Below are positions 29,855 through 37,825 of a stretch of DNA of 64,000 nt, one piece after another (the first letter of the stretch is position 1; the number at the start of each line of letters is the position of its first letter). The position numbers were made by a program, and so were the translations under genes. Below the pieces are notes generated by a model. The model saw nothing but the letters and a program-made list of their open reading frames with translations, ran no database searches and had not been told where the DNA came from. Source of the DNA: Paraburkholderia caledonica NBRC 102488 (GTDB lineage Bacteria; Pseudomonadota; Gammaproteobacteria; Burkholderiales; Burkholderiaceae); NCBI RefSeq assembly GCF_000685095.1, contig NZ_BAYE01000003.1, positions 372,001-436,000 of the forward strand, written 5' to 3'.

Positions 29855-30877
29855 TTATCTATCAGCTCCCCCGACCGATGACTGCTTATGGCGTCCAACC
29901 GCGCTCGCCCGGTTGACCCGCTTTCGACCCCGCGTCAGCTCCCCGTAACGACCATTCGCCATGTAGTGGACTTCGCACAAAACACGGTAAGTAGAAAAAA
30001 AGTCCGCGAACGCACGGAGCAATTCCCTCGCCCAACCTAGTCGGTCAGCACCCTCAGCGAAGAAGCGCCGAACGACGTCAACGTCTGAACGAAGATGGAA
30101 GACGTTGTTTCGTACCTGCCGCAGCAAATCAGAGTGTCGTTTCATTGCCTTCCCGATCGCGTTAGCATCCGGAATCAACTCAGTAAACTCTTCGGGCCGA
30201 TGTTCCGATAGCAAGACTCGCATGCGAAGCGCCTCAAATCCCTCGCACGTCGCACGAAGGAAACCTAGCCAGGATAAGAGATATATCCTGAGGTCGATTG
30301 TGTCTTTGGAGGGTAACGAGCGGCGTTTCCGCCATCGGTCATAAAGTCGGTCGTAATTCTTTCGCATCAATTCTGCAGCGAGATACTGGTGGGCATACAG
30401 GTCTAAAACCCGATCTAGGTTTCGGCTTGGCAGCTTATCACCCGGCATAGTACTGTCGATATCAACCGCGAGAGAGCGCGGTTCATTTGCGACGTAGTGC
30501 AAGTTGTCAGCCGAGAGGACCAGCTCGCCTGATTGCACTGCTTTTGAGAACTCCTCTCGGAAGGATAGCTCCGTGAAACCGTAGCTTGACAGCTCGCCTC
30601 TTGCGAAGCAGAGAAGTTTCCAAAGATCAATACCGTCGATCTCGCCTTGTTGGCCAAAGTCGAAATCCACTGCACCGGTCGGTAGGAACACCGCACATCC
30701 AGCACCGTGCTTCAGAAATCGAATACCACAGTCGAGCGTGCAGTCGAGGTCGATGCGAGCGTCGATCCAATCCGATCTGCAATAGGGGAGATCAATCCCA
30801 GAGCGATACATAAGAGCTACTGCGGAGCGAACACTCGCGTGGTAGTCGGCAATAAGTTTGGGCAATCCTGTCTGCAA
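29855..30877 (-). CDS. Two-domain protein: DUF6896-like N-terminus and HEPN-like C-terminus
   Basis: A 340-residue protein from a TTG start with GAGG six bases upstream. Residues about 35-105 (DLDCTLDCGIRFLKHGAG, VDFDFGQQGEIDGIDLWKL) resemble the DUF6896 group, a small domain of unknown function. Residues about 160-305 are helical and contain R256-N-N-V-F-H261, the R-x4-H pattern that forms the RNase site of HEPN proteins. HEPN proteins are frequent toxins and abortive-infection effectors. The fusion suggests a single-gene toxin or effector whose activity is controlled by the first domain; this is inference. Codon use fits the island rather than the core. Confidence 0.55.
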   Translation of the reverse strand: MQTGLPKLIADYHASVRSAVALMYRSGIDLPYCRSDWIDARIDLDCTLDCGIRFLKHGAGCAVFLPTGAVDFDFGQQGEIDGIDLWKLLCFARGELSSYGFTELSFREEFSKAVQSGELVLSADNLHYVANEPRSLAVDIDSTMPGDKLPSRNLDRVLDLYAHQYLAAELMRKNYDRLYDRWRKRRSLPSKDTIDLRIYLLSWLGFLRATCEGFEALRMRVLLSEHRPEEFTELIPDANAIGKAMKRHSDLLRQVRNNVFHLRSDVDVVRRFFAEGADRLGWARELLRAFADFFSTYRVLCEVHYMANGRYGELTRGRKRVNRASAVGRHKQSSVGGADR

Positions 30878-31026
30878 TCGGGCCTCGCACTAGATCCGTT
30901 TGTGCGTGATTTTACCCGCTGTACTGCCGTCGTCCTCTAGGCTATGTGGCACGGTCTCAGCTTTTGCTTCACGACGCGACACGGGTCGGACTGTCAGGCG
31001 TCTAATCACGGTCCAGTGACCACACT

Positions 31027-31398
31027 CTATTGTGCATCGAAGTGGCGCTCATGCAATCCCCACCGAAGTCCTTTCCCTTCCTCCGCTTCGATATGAGTAA
31101 CTTCCGACGTGGATAGACGCCAAAATCGTCCGCTTTCGAAGCGAGCACTAACGGTTAGAGATGTGCAAGGCGGAAGGCATGCCCAGGGCCGGAATCGAAT
31201 GTCCTTAAAGGGCGGGCGCTCCGGCCATTTCTGTGCAGTTTGTGAGAGGTTGGCTGCAATTTCGCTCGGCTGCGGCTTCCTCTCGCGCCTGGTCGAGCTA
31301 TCGACGCATAAGTTTGTTGTCCCGGCTTTAATCGTCTGGGTGGTCCTCGTCGCCGCCCAACGTCTCGTCCCGTTCCTCCTCGTGCTCCACTTGGGCAC
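31027..31398 (-). CDS. Doubtful small reading frame
   Basis: A 123-residue reading that overlaps the end of the ribbon-helix-helix gene by 71 bp. Its first third is out-of-frame sequence of that gene, but the last 60 residues (SLTVSARFESGRFWRLSTSE onward) look protein-like. It could be the 3' remnant of a second gene in that operon. No good start codon or ribosome site was found. Confidence 0.25.
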   Translation of the reverse strand: MPKWSTRRNGTRRWAATRTTQTIKAGTTNLCVDSSTRRERKPQPSEIAANLSQTAQKWPERPPFKDIRFRPWACLPPCTSLTVSARFESGRFWRLSTSEVTHIEAEEGKGLRWGLHERHFDAQ

Positions 31399-31669
31399 GC
31401 TTGAATTCTTCCGCTTCCCTCTGGGTCAACAGGTGCTGACCGGCATCGCGTATCTTCGACACTGCCTGAATTACTTCCCCATGTTGCTGTACGTACCCGT
31501 CAAGCATATTCCGGATCGCGTCCGACGTAGTTCGTTTAGTCGCAAACGCGATGATTTCAAGTTGTTCGTGCAAGTCCACGGGAATACGGACATGTAGCAC
31601 GCGCGTCTCGACTCCCTTTGGCCGCCCTCGCGGGCGGGGTGGCGGAGAGGCATCATTAGTGCGAGTCAT
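31328..31669 (-). CDS. Ribbon-helix-helix DNA-binding protein
   Basis: A 113-residue protein. After a basic Pro-rich start (PPRPRGRPKG) comes an RHH fold: strand TRVLHVRIPVDL, then HEQLEIIAFATKRTTSDAIR. The acidic tail may bind a partner. AGGT precedes the ATG at 31669. It is divergent from the phage-like operon that begins at 32022, with two inverted repeats between them, so it may repress its own and the operon's promoters. Confidence 0.75.
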   Translation of the reverse strand: MTRTNDASPPPRPRGRPKGVETRVLHVRIPVDLHEQLEIIAFATKRTTSDAIRNMLDGYVQQHGEVIQAVSKIRDAGQHLLTQREAEEFKRAQVEHEEERDETLGGDEDHPDD

Positions 31670-31696
31670 TTCGGTGACCTATAACACGAAAATTAA

Positions 31697-31727
31697 ATGG
31701 TCTCATGCTTTGGGGTCGCCAGACCAT
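31697..31727. promoter_or_regulatory. Inverted repeat, possible operator
   Basis: ATGGTCT and AGACCAT are perfect inverse copies separated by 17 bp, 28 bp upstream of the RHH gene start. Confidence 0.4.
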
Positions 31728-31760
31728 AAATAAGGGTTTACCACTACTTTCAATGTATTT

Positions 31761-31780
31761 ACTGTGATACAAAACACAGT
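31761..31780. promoter_or_regulatory. Inverted repeat ACTGTG-N8-CACAGT, possible operator
   Basis: A 6-8-6 palindrome in the AT-rich part of the divergent intergenic region between the RHH gene and the operon at 32022. The rest of 31670-32021 holds no gene. Confidence 0.4.
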
Positions 31781-32021
31781 TAATATTCGTCCCGTAGCAA
31801 GCAAAGCCTCTTCGGCATGGCGACCGGAGATAAAAGGATTCGATCTTGATGATGGAAGTCGGCAGCTAGGGACTCCTAGTCACCCAACGCTCTGTTGACC
31901 TCATGGGTCCGCACCGATGGTTCTGCAAGTGTCGATGGACCCGAAGGCTCGTGACCGGAGGGGAAACCGAAAGGTTTAATAAGGGGATTCGTGAGTCTCT
32001 TTATTCAACCAGGAGGAAATA

Positions 32022-32303
32022 TTGATCGACCATAGGACACCATTTGCGAGAACGGAAGCGGGAAGGCTGCCCCCGTCGGCAACGAAGCCAGTACAAAAGA
32101 TTCGGGCGGCCCAGATGCAGTCTCCGGGGTACGGAGATACTAAGACGAGCCGCCTCCGGACGACAAGGGACCGTAATGCGATGCGCGCTACCGCGTCGCC
32201 GCGATGCAGACGCGAGGACTTGATTGCGCGAGCGCGAGCCGAGATGCAACCGGAGGAATTCGTGATGTTCGTTCGGCGGATTATGGCGACGCTGCCCCGC
32301 TAA
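32022..32303 (+). CDS. Small protein with TTG start, first gene of phage-like operon
   Basis: A 93-residue reading starting at TTG with a perfect AGGAGG five bases upstream, which makes translation likely despite the rare start. The N-terminal 50 residues are basic and unstructured in appearance. The C-terminus (CRREDLIARARAEMQPEEFV then MFVRRIMATLPR) looks like two amphipathic helices. Not recognised. Its stop TAA overlaps a following ATG, and a short hydrophobic peptide gene comes next. Confidence 0.55.
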   Translation: MIDHRTPFARTEAGRLPPSATKPVQKIRAAQMQSPGYGDTKTSRLRTTRDRNAMRATASPRCRREDLIARARAEMQPEEFVMFVRRIMATLPR

Positions 32304-32320
32304 TGAAACGAGGAATCGGC

Positions 32321-32410
32321 ATGAAAAGCGGAGCAGTGCTGCTGTTCTTGTGTCTTTGCGTTTGGATCGGCAACGCCGCGATAGTGTGGCATCCGGTCCA
32401 TTTCGTTTGA
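32321..32410 (+). CDS. 29-residue single-span membrane peptide
   Basis: MKSGAVLLFLCLCVWIGNAA followed by IVWHPVHFV: two to three charged residues, one hydrophobic helix, and a short tail. GAGGA lies six bases before the ATG; another in-frame ATG at 32303 overlaps the upstream stop and would add six residues. Small single-span peptides are common in phage regions (holin-like or coat-like) but nothing specific can be claimed. Confidence 0.45.
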   Translation: MKSGAVLLFLCLCVWIGNAAIVWHPVHFV

Positions 32411-32438
32411 CCAGCAGTATTACCAGCGAGGGAATGCT

Positions 32439-32639
32439 ATGGGTTCACCCAGCGGGATCACCTCCCGGCGAAGTGCCGTGACCTATGACGGCGTTGTACG
32501 TGTTATTACTTTCAAGGTTCGGCCGGAAATGCAGAAGGCGATTCGCCATCAGGCCGTAGAAGAAGATTTGGACGTGTCGGAGCTTATCCGGCGCGCGGTG
32601 TCCCGATACTTGGCAGCGGCACAGCAGCAACAAACCTAG
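32439..32639 (+). CDS. Small ribbon-helix-helix (CopG/Arc-like) protein
   Basis: A 66-residue protein. RVITFKVRPEMQKAIRHQA is the beta strand and first helix; EDLDVSELIRRAVSRYL is the second helix, giving a typical RHH dimer unit. GAGGG precedes the ATG. It lies inside the phage-like gene run and is a likely operon regulator. Without an adjacent toxin it is not called an antitoxin. Confidence 0.7.
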   Translation: MGSPSGITSRRSAVTYDGVVRVITFKVRPEMQKAIRHQAVEEDLDVSELIRRAVSRYLAAAQQQQT

Positions 32640-32744
32640 CAGGCAAAGAAACAGGCAGTCCGTCCGTTGATCGACGTGGGCAAGCCGATGATTTGATTCG
32701 ATCTTCGTTTTAATCTCTAATCGATTTATTTAGGAATACATATT

Positions 32745-33440
32745 TTGGCAGCGAAAAAACCAACCATCATTTACCCAGCACCGCAACCGGAGCTTGCGAG
32801 CGCAATCGCCGCCCTACAGGCCGCAGCAGATACGGTCGAGCATGTGAAGAAGACCGTTGCAGAGTGGCCGGCGAAGATCGCACAGGCCGAAACGAATCTG
32901 GCGGAGATCGAAAGACGGCTGGACCGTAAGGAAACAGACCGTGATCTAACGCGGGGCGATAAGTCCGCCATTGATGCAGAAATCGAGCAACTGTCGAGCG
33001 AGGCGGCCGAGCAACGCGAGGTCCTTAGCCGGTTGCGTTCCCGAATTCCGCACCTCAACGAACGCGGCGAGGAAGCAAACGAAGCACTTGAAAGCGCAAA
33101 GCGTGAGCAGCGTTCGCAACTGTCGACATATTTCAATGCCTGTCGGGATACGATTGCTGGTCCGCTCCTAGAGTGCGCCGCGAACCTTGCATCACTTACC
33201 GCACAGTACCGCATCCTGGTGGACGCAGCGGGATACAGGATGAACACCGACTGGTTCGACCGTGTGTGCGTCCCCGATATTCGCCATACTTCGCGCGACC
33301 TTCTGACGGTTGACGAGACAGGCGCGGTCGCAGCGGCGGTCGCAGCGATGAATCCGACGTTGGAGCCCCTGCGCGAGGGGCAGCGATTGTTGGCTGCGCC
33401 GAGATTCGACCCGCGCCCGGTAGCGGCGATGCGAGGTTAA
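32745..33440 (+). CDS. Coiled-coil protein of phage-like operon
   Basis: A 231-residue protein read from TTG, with AGGA about ten bases upstream. Residues about 15-135 are a long charged coiled coil (for example KIAQAETNLAEIERRLDRKE and LSSEAAEQREVLSRLRSRI). The remaining 95 residues are globular and unrecognised. Position upstream of a protease/scaffold-like protein and a baseplate hub suggests a virion-assembly or scaffolding role; this is inference. Confidence 0.6.
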   Translation: MAAKKPTIIYPAPQPELASAIAALQAAADTVEHVKKTVAEWPAKIAQAETNLAEIERRLDRKETDRDLTRGDKSAIDAEIEQLSSEAAEQREVLSRLRSRIPHLNERGEEANEALESAKREQRSQLSTYFNACRDTIAGPLLECAANLASLTAQYRILVDAAGYRMNTDWFDRVCVPDIRHTSRDLLTVDETGAVAAAVAAMNPTLEPLREGQRLLAAPRFDPRPVAAMRG

Positions 33441-33449
33441 GGAGCGGGT

Positions 33450-33908
33450 ATGAACTTCAGATTGATGTTTTCCAACATCCGATCGCTCGCCGGGGTGCCG
33501 AGCCGCCGCTCGCCGGTTGCGTCTGCTGTCGTGGTTCCGAAGACGGAAGCCAGAGCGCCTGCGTCGCGCCCAACGGGTAATCAACGCACACCCACTACGA
33601 AGCCGGTGAGTCCGGCTAGATTGCTTCCGATGGATGATGTTCCGCAAGAGGACGACGAGGCCGAGTTGCTCGGCGCTACTGCGGAAAGCAAAGCACGCGA
33701 CCGCGAGCGCGCACGGTGCGCTGCAATCCTTGGATCGGCCGGGGGCGTCCGCAATCCGGTTGTAGCCCGTACGCTTGCTTTCTCCACAAGCATGTCTAGG
33801 CGCGAGGCAATAGCAACCCTGGACGCCCTCCCAGAGCCGGCTCCGTCGCCCGCATCTTTCCGGGGGGCGCGCATTTCGCGTCGTGACACAGGCAGGGAGT
33901 TCTCATGA
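33450..33908 (+). CDS. Protein with phage prohead-protease-type C-terminal segment
   Basis: A 152-residue protein. Residues 1-85 are low-complexity, Pro/Ala-rich and basic. Residues about 85-127 (RERARCAAILGSAGGVRNPV then TLAFSTSMSRREAIATLDAL) resemble the C-terminal helical segment of phage S49/ClpP-like prohead proteases and scaffolds. No protease catalytic serine block is present, so this is a scaffold-like or truncated form. AAGGAG precedes the ATG. The stop overlaps the next start by ATGA. Confidence 0.55.
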   Translation: MNFRLMFSNIRSLAGVPSRRSPVASAVVVPKTEARAPASRPTGNQRTPTTKPVSPARLLPMDDVPQEDDEAELLGATAESKARDRERARCAAILGSAGGVRNPVVARTLAFSTSMSRREAIATLDALPEPAPSPASFRGARISRRDTGREFS

Positions 33909-34681
33909 GCGCTGCATCACTGTGTTTTGACGCGGAGCGCATGCGCATCGCCCTGTGGCATTTTCCCGCTTTGCGGCGGGGAAGGAAAACGGCGGAAGTT
34001 CTTCGACGCGAACTGATTGCGCGTCTGCTGGGGAGCGGGCATCCGGGGTTCCGGGGCAAGCCTGCCGATATAGACGCCCATGTAACCGTCCTCGTGGATG
34101 CCGTTCAAGGCAAGCACGGGCGCGCGTTGCAAATCGCTGTCACGGCATTCGGCAACGGCCGGCGGGCTACAGAAACGCTCGACCGTCTTACCGCGAAGAA
34201 GCGCGGCCGCGACCGAGCGCAAGAGGCCGAAGCGGAGGCCGACGTTCGGCAATGGCTGTCGATCTACAAGGCTTCGCGGCTGTTGTACCTAGCGGCCCGT
34301 GCTGTACGCGGCGAACCCGCTATCGACGTCTTGCCGGAAGGGTGCGAGTCCCCGAATTACCTGCTCCGGGAACCGCCGGCGGGCAGCTTCCATGCGCCTG
34401 TAAAGCAACCTTGGCTCATACCGCATGCCGCGCCTGTAATTGAGCCGGCGGGCGAATTGATAGCAGCGTCTGCTAACGCTGTGGCCCTCGCTAGGGCGGC
34501 GGCCGATGCAGCAAACGTGCTGCGGTTGGCCCGCGTCGGCGCCGCGCCGGTTATCAAACTGCCTGAAGCATGCGGTTTCGGTGACACCGAAGAGTCCCGT
34601 GAGTCGGCCGGTCAAGTGATCGTCGCAACGCTCGAACGGTTCGCCGCGGTGCTGGAAAACCAAACAATGGAGGCCGCATGA
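33905..34681 (+). CDS. Hypothetical protein of phage-like operon
   Basis: A 258-residue protein, translationally coupled at both ends through ATGA overlaps. It has a helical, Arg/Ala-rich composition (for example RRATETLDRLTAKKRGRDRA and EAEAEADVRQWLSIYKASR). No domain recognised. The tight coupling to the baseplate hub gene suggests a joint function. Confidence 0.6.
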   Translation: MSAASLCFDAERMRIALWHFPALRRGRKTAEVLRRELIARLLGSGHPGFRGKPADIDAHVTVLVDAVQGKHGRALQIAVTAFGNGRRATETLDRLTAKKRGRDRAQEAEAEADVRQWLSIYKASRLLYLAARAVRGEPAIDVLPEGCESPNYLLREPPAGSFHAPVKQPWLIPHAAPVIEPAGELIAASANAVALARAAADAANVLRLARVGAAPVIKLPEACGFGDTEESRESAGQVIVATLERFAAVLENQTMEAA

Positions 34682-35766
34682 GTACTTCAGTTACCGACAC
34701 CACGGTAAAGCTGATTTTGAATAATCAAGAGATTGCCGGGTGGACGGGAGTTCGCATTACACGCGGCATTGAGCGGCTACCTAGCGACTTCGAACTAGGG
34801 CTAACCGAACTGTACCCAAGCGAGGCACAAGAGGTAGTCGTGACCCCCGGCGACGATTGCATGATTACCATTGGTGATTACCTCGTCCTAACCGGTTACG
34901 TCGATAAATACATCCCCTCATACGGCCCGGACGGGCACTCAATCCGGATTACCGGACGGGGCAAGTGTCAAGACCTCGTGGACTGCTCCGCAGAGTGGGA
35001 AACGAGCCAAATGAGTTCCACCACTGCGGACGTGATCGCGTCGAACCTTGCGAGTGCGTACGGCATTTCCGTAACGTGTAACGTCGAGGTTCTCACGCTC
35101 GTTCCGCAGTTCAACATCATGTTAGGTGAAACCGCGTTCGAGATTATCGACCGCGTGTGCAAGTTCAGCGGGCTTCTGGCGTACGACGGCGTGGACGGAA
35201 ATTTGATCCTGTCCGAAGTGGGCACGGAGGAACATTCGTCCGGCCTCTTTGAGGGGAAAAACGTAATGGCCGCCTCGGTTGAATACTCGATGGACCGGCG
35301 TTACCAAACGTACACCGGATGGCTTAACGCAATTAATCGCATTGGGGACGGCTTCGACCCGCCGAACTCGTACGCCGTTGTCAAAGACGCGACAGTGAAC
35401 CGCAACCGGAAAAAGTTCGTGCTTGCAGAGGCCGTGCAGGGGTACAAAGACCTCTTGGCTAAGCGTGTGGCTTGGGAGATGAACCGGCGTAACGGTCGTG
35501 CGAAGGTGGCCCGTGTGCGGGTAGATAGCTGGCTTGATTCGGACGCGAATCTATGGACGCCCAATAGGCTCGCCCCGGTATACCTGCCTAGTCTGAAGTT
35601 GGCGGACACCAACAAGCAACCGTTGAAGTGGACGATTGGCGAGGTCACGTACACGACGAATCAGGAAGGGACTACCGCAGAGTTAGTGCTTATGGACCCG
35701 TCCGCGTTCTCTGTACAGCCGGCACAGTTGGATTACGGATTCATCGACAACCATGTGGCGGCCTAA
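34678..35766 (+). CDS. Phage baseplate hub protein (Mu gpP-like)
   Basis: A 362-residue protein resembling the Mu P/44-kDa baseplate hub family of contractile-tailed phages. Visible signatures are VKLILNNQEIAGWTGVRITR, the FELGLTELYP and VVVTPGDDCMITIGD blocks, GYVDKYIPSYGPDGHSIRITG and KCQDLVDCSAEW. Length matches the family. Tail tube, sheath and other baseplate genes are absent around it, so a whole tail cannot be built from this element. A role in modifying a helper phage's tail, or a leftover of deletion, are both possible. Confidence 0.75.
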   Translation: MSTSVTDTTVKLILNNQEIAGWTGVRITRGIERLPSDFELGLTELYPSEAQEVVVTPGDDCMITIGDYLVLTGYVDKYIPSYGPDGHSIRITGRGKCQDLVDCSAEWETSQMSSTTADVIASNLASAYGISVTCNVEVLTLVPQFNIMLGETAFEIIDRVCKFSGLLAYDGVDGNLILSEVGTEEHSSGLFEGKNVMAASVEYSMDRRYQTYTGWLNAINRIGDGFDPPNSYAVVKDATVNRNRKKFVLAEAVQGYKDLLAKRVAWEMNRRNGRAKVARVRVDSWLDSDANLWTPNRLAPVYLPSLKLADTNKQPLKWTIGEVTYTTNQEGTTAELVLMDPSAFSVQPAQLDYGFIDNHVAA

Positions 35767-35769
35767 CCG

Positions 35770-35973
35770 TCATAGGCCCTTTCCAGAACGGACCCATGCT
35801 GAGAAGCCGTCGCGTACCTTGTTCTCCCAATCGGGGATGCGCTTCAACCGTGCGATCTCATCGGCGTCAAGCCAGAATCGAACGAGGGGACGCGGATCGT
35901 CGGGTGTTCCTTCGTCTAGGACTTGGACGGCGCTTTTGTCAGGCGTGTGGCGGATTCCATATCTTTCGCACAA
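35770..35973 (-). CDS. Small hypothetical protein
   Basis: A 67-residue reverse reading from TTG, ending next to the hub gene stop. It reads like a compact folded protein (PLVRFWLDADEIARLKRIPD, then WENKVRDGFSAWVRSGKG). No family recognised. The start is doubtful because the nearest GGAG lies about 15 bases away. Confidence 0.4.
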   Translation of the reverse strand: MCERYGIRHTPDKSAVQVLDEGTPDDPRPLVRFWLDADEIARLKRIPDWENKVRDGFSAWVRSGKGL

Positions 35974-36025
35974 AATGGATTCGAACTATCTCCAGAAATC
36001 AATGTAGCAGACAAACGGAGCAACC

Positions 36026-36316
36026 ATGAACAGTAAGGAAGACGACAAGCAAGACGGCCTGGAAGGTAGCTGGAACTATCGCGTAGTGGAATTCACAGCC
36101 GACGGAGAGACATGGCGCGCAATCCACGAGGTGTATTACCGCAATGACGTGCCGAGCGGGTATTCGGGGACTCCGGCTGTCGTCACGTGGGACCCCACTG
36201 ACGCGGACGAGCAAGCAGGCCTGCGAGTTCTCCGGCGTATGCAAGAAGCCTTGAGTAAGCCTGTGCTTACGGGTGATGATTTCGGCAACAACGCCGCGAA
36301 TGACTCGGAGGCTTGA
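36026..36316 (+). CDS. Small hypothetical protein
   Basis: A 96-residue protein with GGAG at proper spacing before the ATG. The core WNYRVVEFTADGETWRAIHE followed by VYYRNDVPSGYSGTPAVVTW looks like a small beta-rich fold seen in many proteobacterial accessory regions, but no function is known to me. A 156-residue gene follows 21 bp later. Confidence 0.6.
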   Translation: MNSKEDDKQDGLEGSWNYRVVEFTADGETWRAIHEVYYRNDVPSGYSGTPAVVTWDPTDADEQAGLRVLRRMQEALSKPVLTGDDFGNNAANDSEA

Positions 36317-36337
36317 TGACGAAGCGAGCGGACCTCC

Positions 36338-36808
36338 ATGGCTAACCGTCGTAGGCCGGGGGAACGGACCAAAACACATCGCCCCGAAAGCCCTAGCGGC
36401 TATCCCCTAGATGCGGATAAACGACTGAGAGCAAAAGCAGCGTTCTTACGGCAATCTTTAGGTGATGCCTGCCGCGCAGCGACAGAGCAGTTTCCATGTT
36501 GTGTACAGCAGTCCGCGAGCTTCGTTGGCCGCGAGAAGGCAGATTGCAGGCCGGGCGAAATCATCACGGACAGAGAGATACAGCTAATGATCGAGGTAGC
36601 TGGCAGGCGTGAACGATGGCGACGAAACAACGATTTGCCGGCGATGCTTGCCGACGAGATCGAAAGGGCGATTCTTCAGCCGCACATACGGGAGCTTGGC
36701 CGTGCGCGTCGCGCACGGCAGAGGGCGGCAGTGCACGAACTGGCCGAGAGTATCCGCAGCAGCCGCGCGCCGCTCACCGTTGCCGCACTAGGCGATTTTC
36801 CATACTAG
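36338..36808 (+). CDS. Hypothetical basic helical protein
   Basis: A 156-residue Arg-rich protein (for example RRERWRRNNDLPAMLADEIE and RELGRARRARQRAAVHELAE). No recognised domain. Same strand as the preceding small gene with a short gap, so probably co-transcribed. Nucleic-acid binding is possible from composition only. Confidence 0.45.
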   Translation: MANRRRPGERTKTHRPESPSGYPLDADKRLRAKAAFLRQSLGDACRAATEQFPCCVQQSASFVGREKADCRPGEIITDREIQLMIEVAGRRERWRRNNDLPAMLADEIERAILQPHIRELGRARRARQRAAVHELAESIRSSRAPLTVAALGDFPY

Positions 36809-36961
36809 TAAGTCCTCTAAGGCGGCACATTGATTTGTAACGATTTTTTTGATTTTCCCCTAAATGCCAACATGATCTGAAGCCCTATCCAGCAAGGCTT
36901 TGCCGGGGGGTGGAAAGCAGAAAGTCCCTTCGTTGGAAACTTTTTATACAATCAAAAACCC

Positions 36962-37228
36962 ATGCGCACACGATGTAAAACGCAGGCGGCGGTAGGCCAC
37001 ATAGCCGAAGCAGTGGCGTATAGCCTCGATCTGTACGAACAAGCCCTACACGGCATCGAGCCGACTGACGTCCACGCCATGGTCCTGGAGGAGGCGGAGA
37101 GAGCCGCACTGCAGTGGACCATGATGATGGTCGGGCATAACCAATCCCGTGCAGCGGAGTGGCTTGGCGTCGCTCGGCCCACCCTACGCGCAAAGCTCGA
37201 CCTTCACGGAATTCGCGCACCTGGTTGA
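36962..37228 (+). CDS. Fis-like DNA-binding protein
   Basis: An 88-residue protein whose C-terminal half matches the Fis helix-turn-helix layout: HAMVLEEAERAALQWTMMMV then GHNQSRAAEWLGVARPTLRA and KLDLHGI. Overall size and domain order equal chromosomal Fis, but the sequence is much diverged, so this is an island-borne paralogue. Fis proteins bend DNA, stimulate recombinases and repress horizontally acquired genes. No clear ribosome site precedes the ATG. Confidence 0.65.
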   Translation: MRTRCKTQAAVGHIAEAVAYSLDLYEQALHGIEPTDVHAMVLEEAERAALQWTMMMVGHNQSRAAEWLGVARPTLRAKLDLHGIRAPG

Positions 37229-37305
37229 CCGGTCCTCGAGTCCGTTTCTCCTACTTCACAGAAACCGAATGCCGGTACAAGCAAAGATAAAGATTAGGAT
37301 TACGT

Positions 37306-37638
37306 ATGAAAATGAATACCGAACGGAACACTGATACGCATTACGACGAGGCAGTGTGGACGATGCTTGATCCGGAAACGGACTGGCCGACGTTGCCAGA
37401 AGATATCAACCCAGAGCGGGGTGGCCCGGAAGCGTACTTTGCGGACTGCATCCGCGAGCATGTCGCTCACGCCCGAAGTCAGCTTGCACAGCTAGAAGGG
37501 GCGTTGGGGCGGCCCGGATGGTTCGAGGTGGAGCAAGAGGCGTTCGACGCCTTGCACGAGGCGATGGTGGGGATAGAGGTGGCGGTGACCGGACGTCTCA
37601 TCCTTGGACACGCCACCTTGGCCGATGCCAACCTCTAG
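37306..37638 (+). CDS. Small hypothetical protein, intact member of a duplicated pair
   Basis: A 110-residue acidic helical protein with AGGA before the ATG. The segment RSQLAQLEGALGRPGWFEVE, then AFDALHEAMVGIEVAVTG, has a clearly recognisable but decayed copy at 43912-44097. Both copies lie just upstream of a large defence gene. No domain recognised. Confidence 0.6.
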   Translation: MKMNTERNTDTHYDEAVWTMLDPETDWPTLPEDINPERGGPEAYFADCIREHVAHARSQLAQLEGALGRPGWFEVEQEAFDALHEAMVGIEVAVTGRLILGHATLADANL

Positions 37639-37825
37639 GCCAGTCGAGACTTGCCGCAGGACCGCGTCCACGCTGTTATGGGTCGTGGTAACGTTAGTAG
37701 CGCATTGCGCGACTTATGGCGTATTCGATTTGAGGAAGCCCCCGCTGGATTGCGCGGCCTCTGCACCTCAACTTAAGCATAATTCCTCTCACATTGACTC
37801 TTACCGAAACTAGCGAGACAGTGCC

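Noticed and set aside
32022..32303. Considered as a filamentous-phage gene set with the 29-residue peptide as coat protein
   Set aside because: No Zot-like or replication-initiator gene lies in the island; the later hub gene points to tailed phages.
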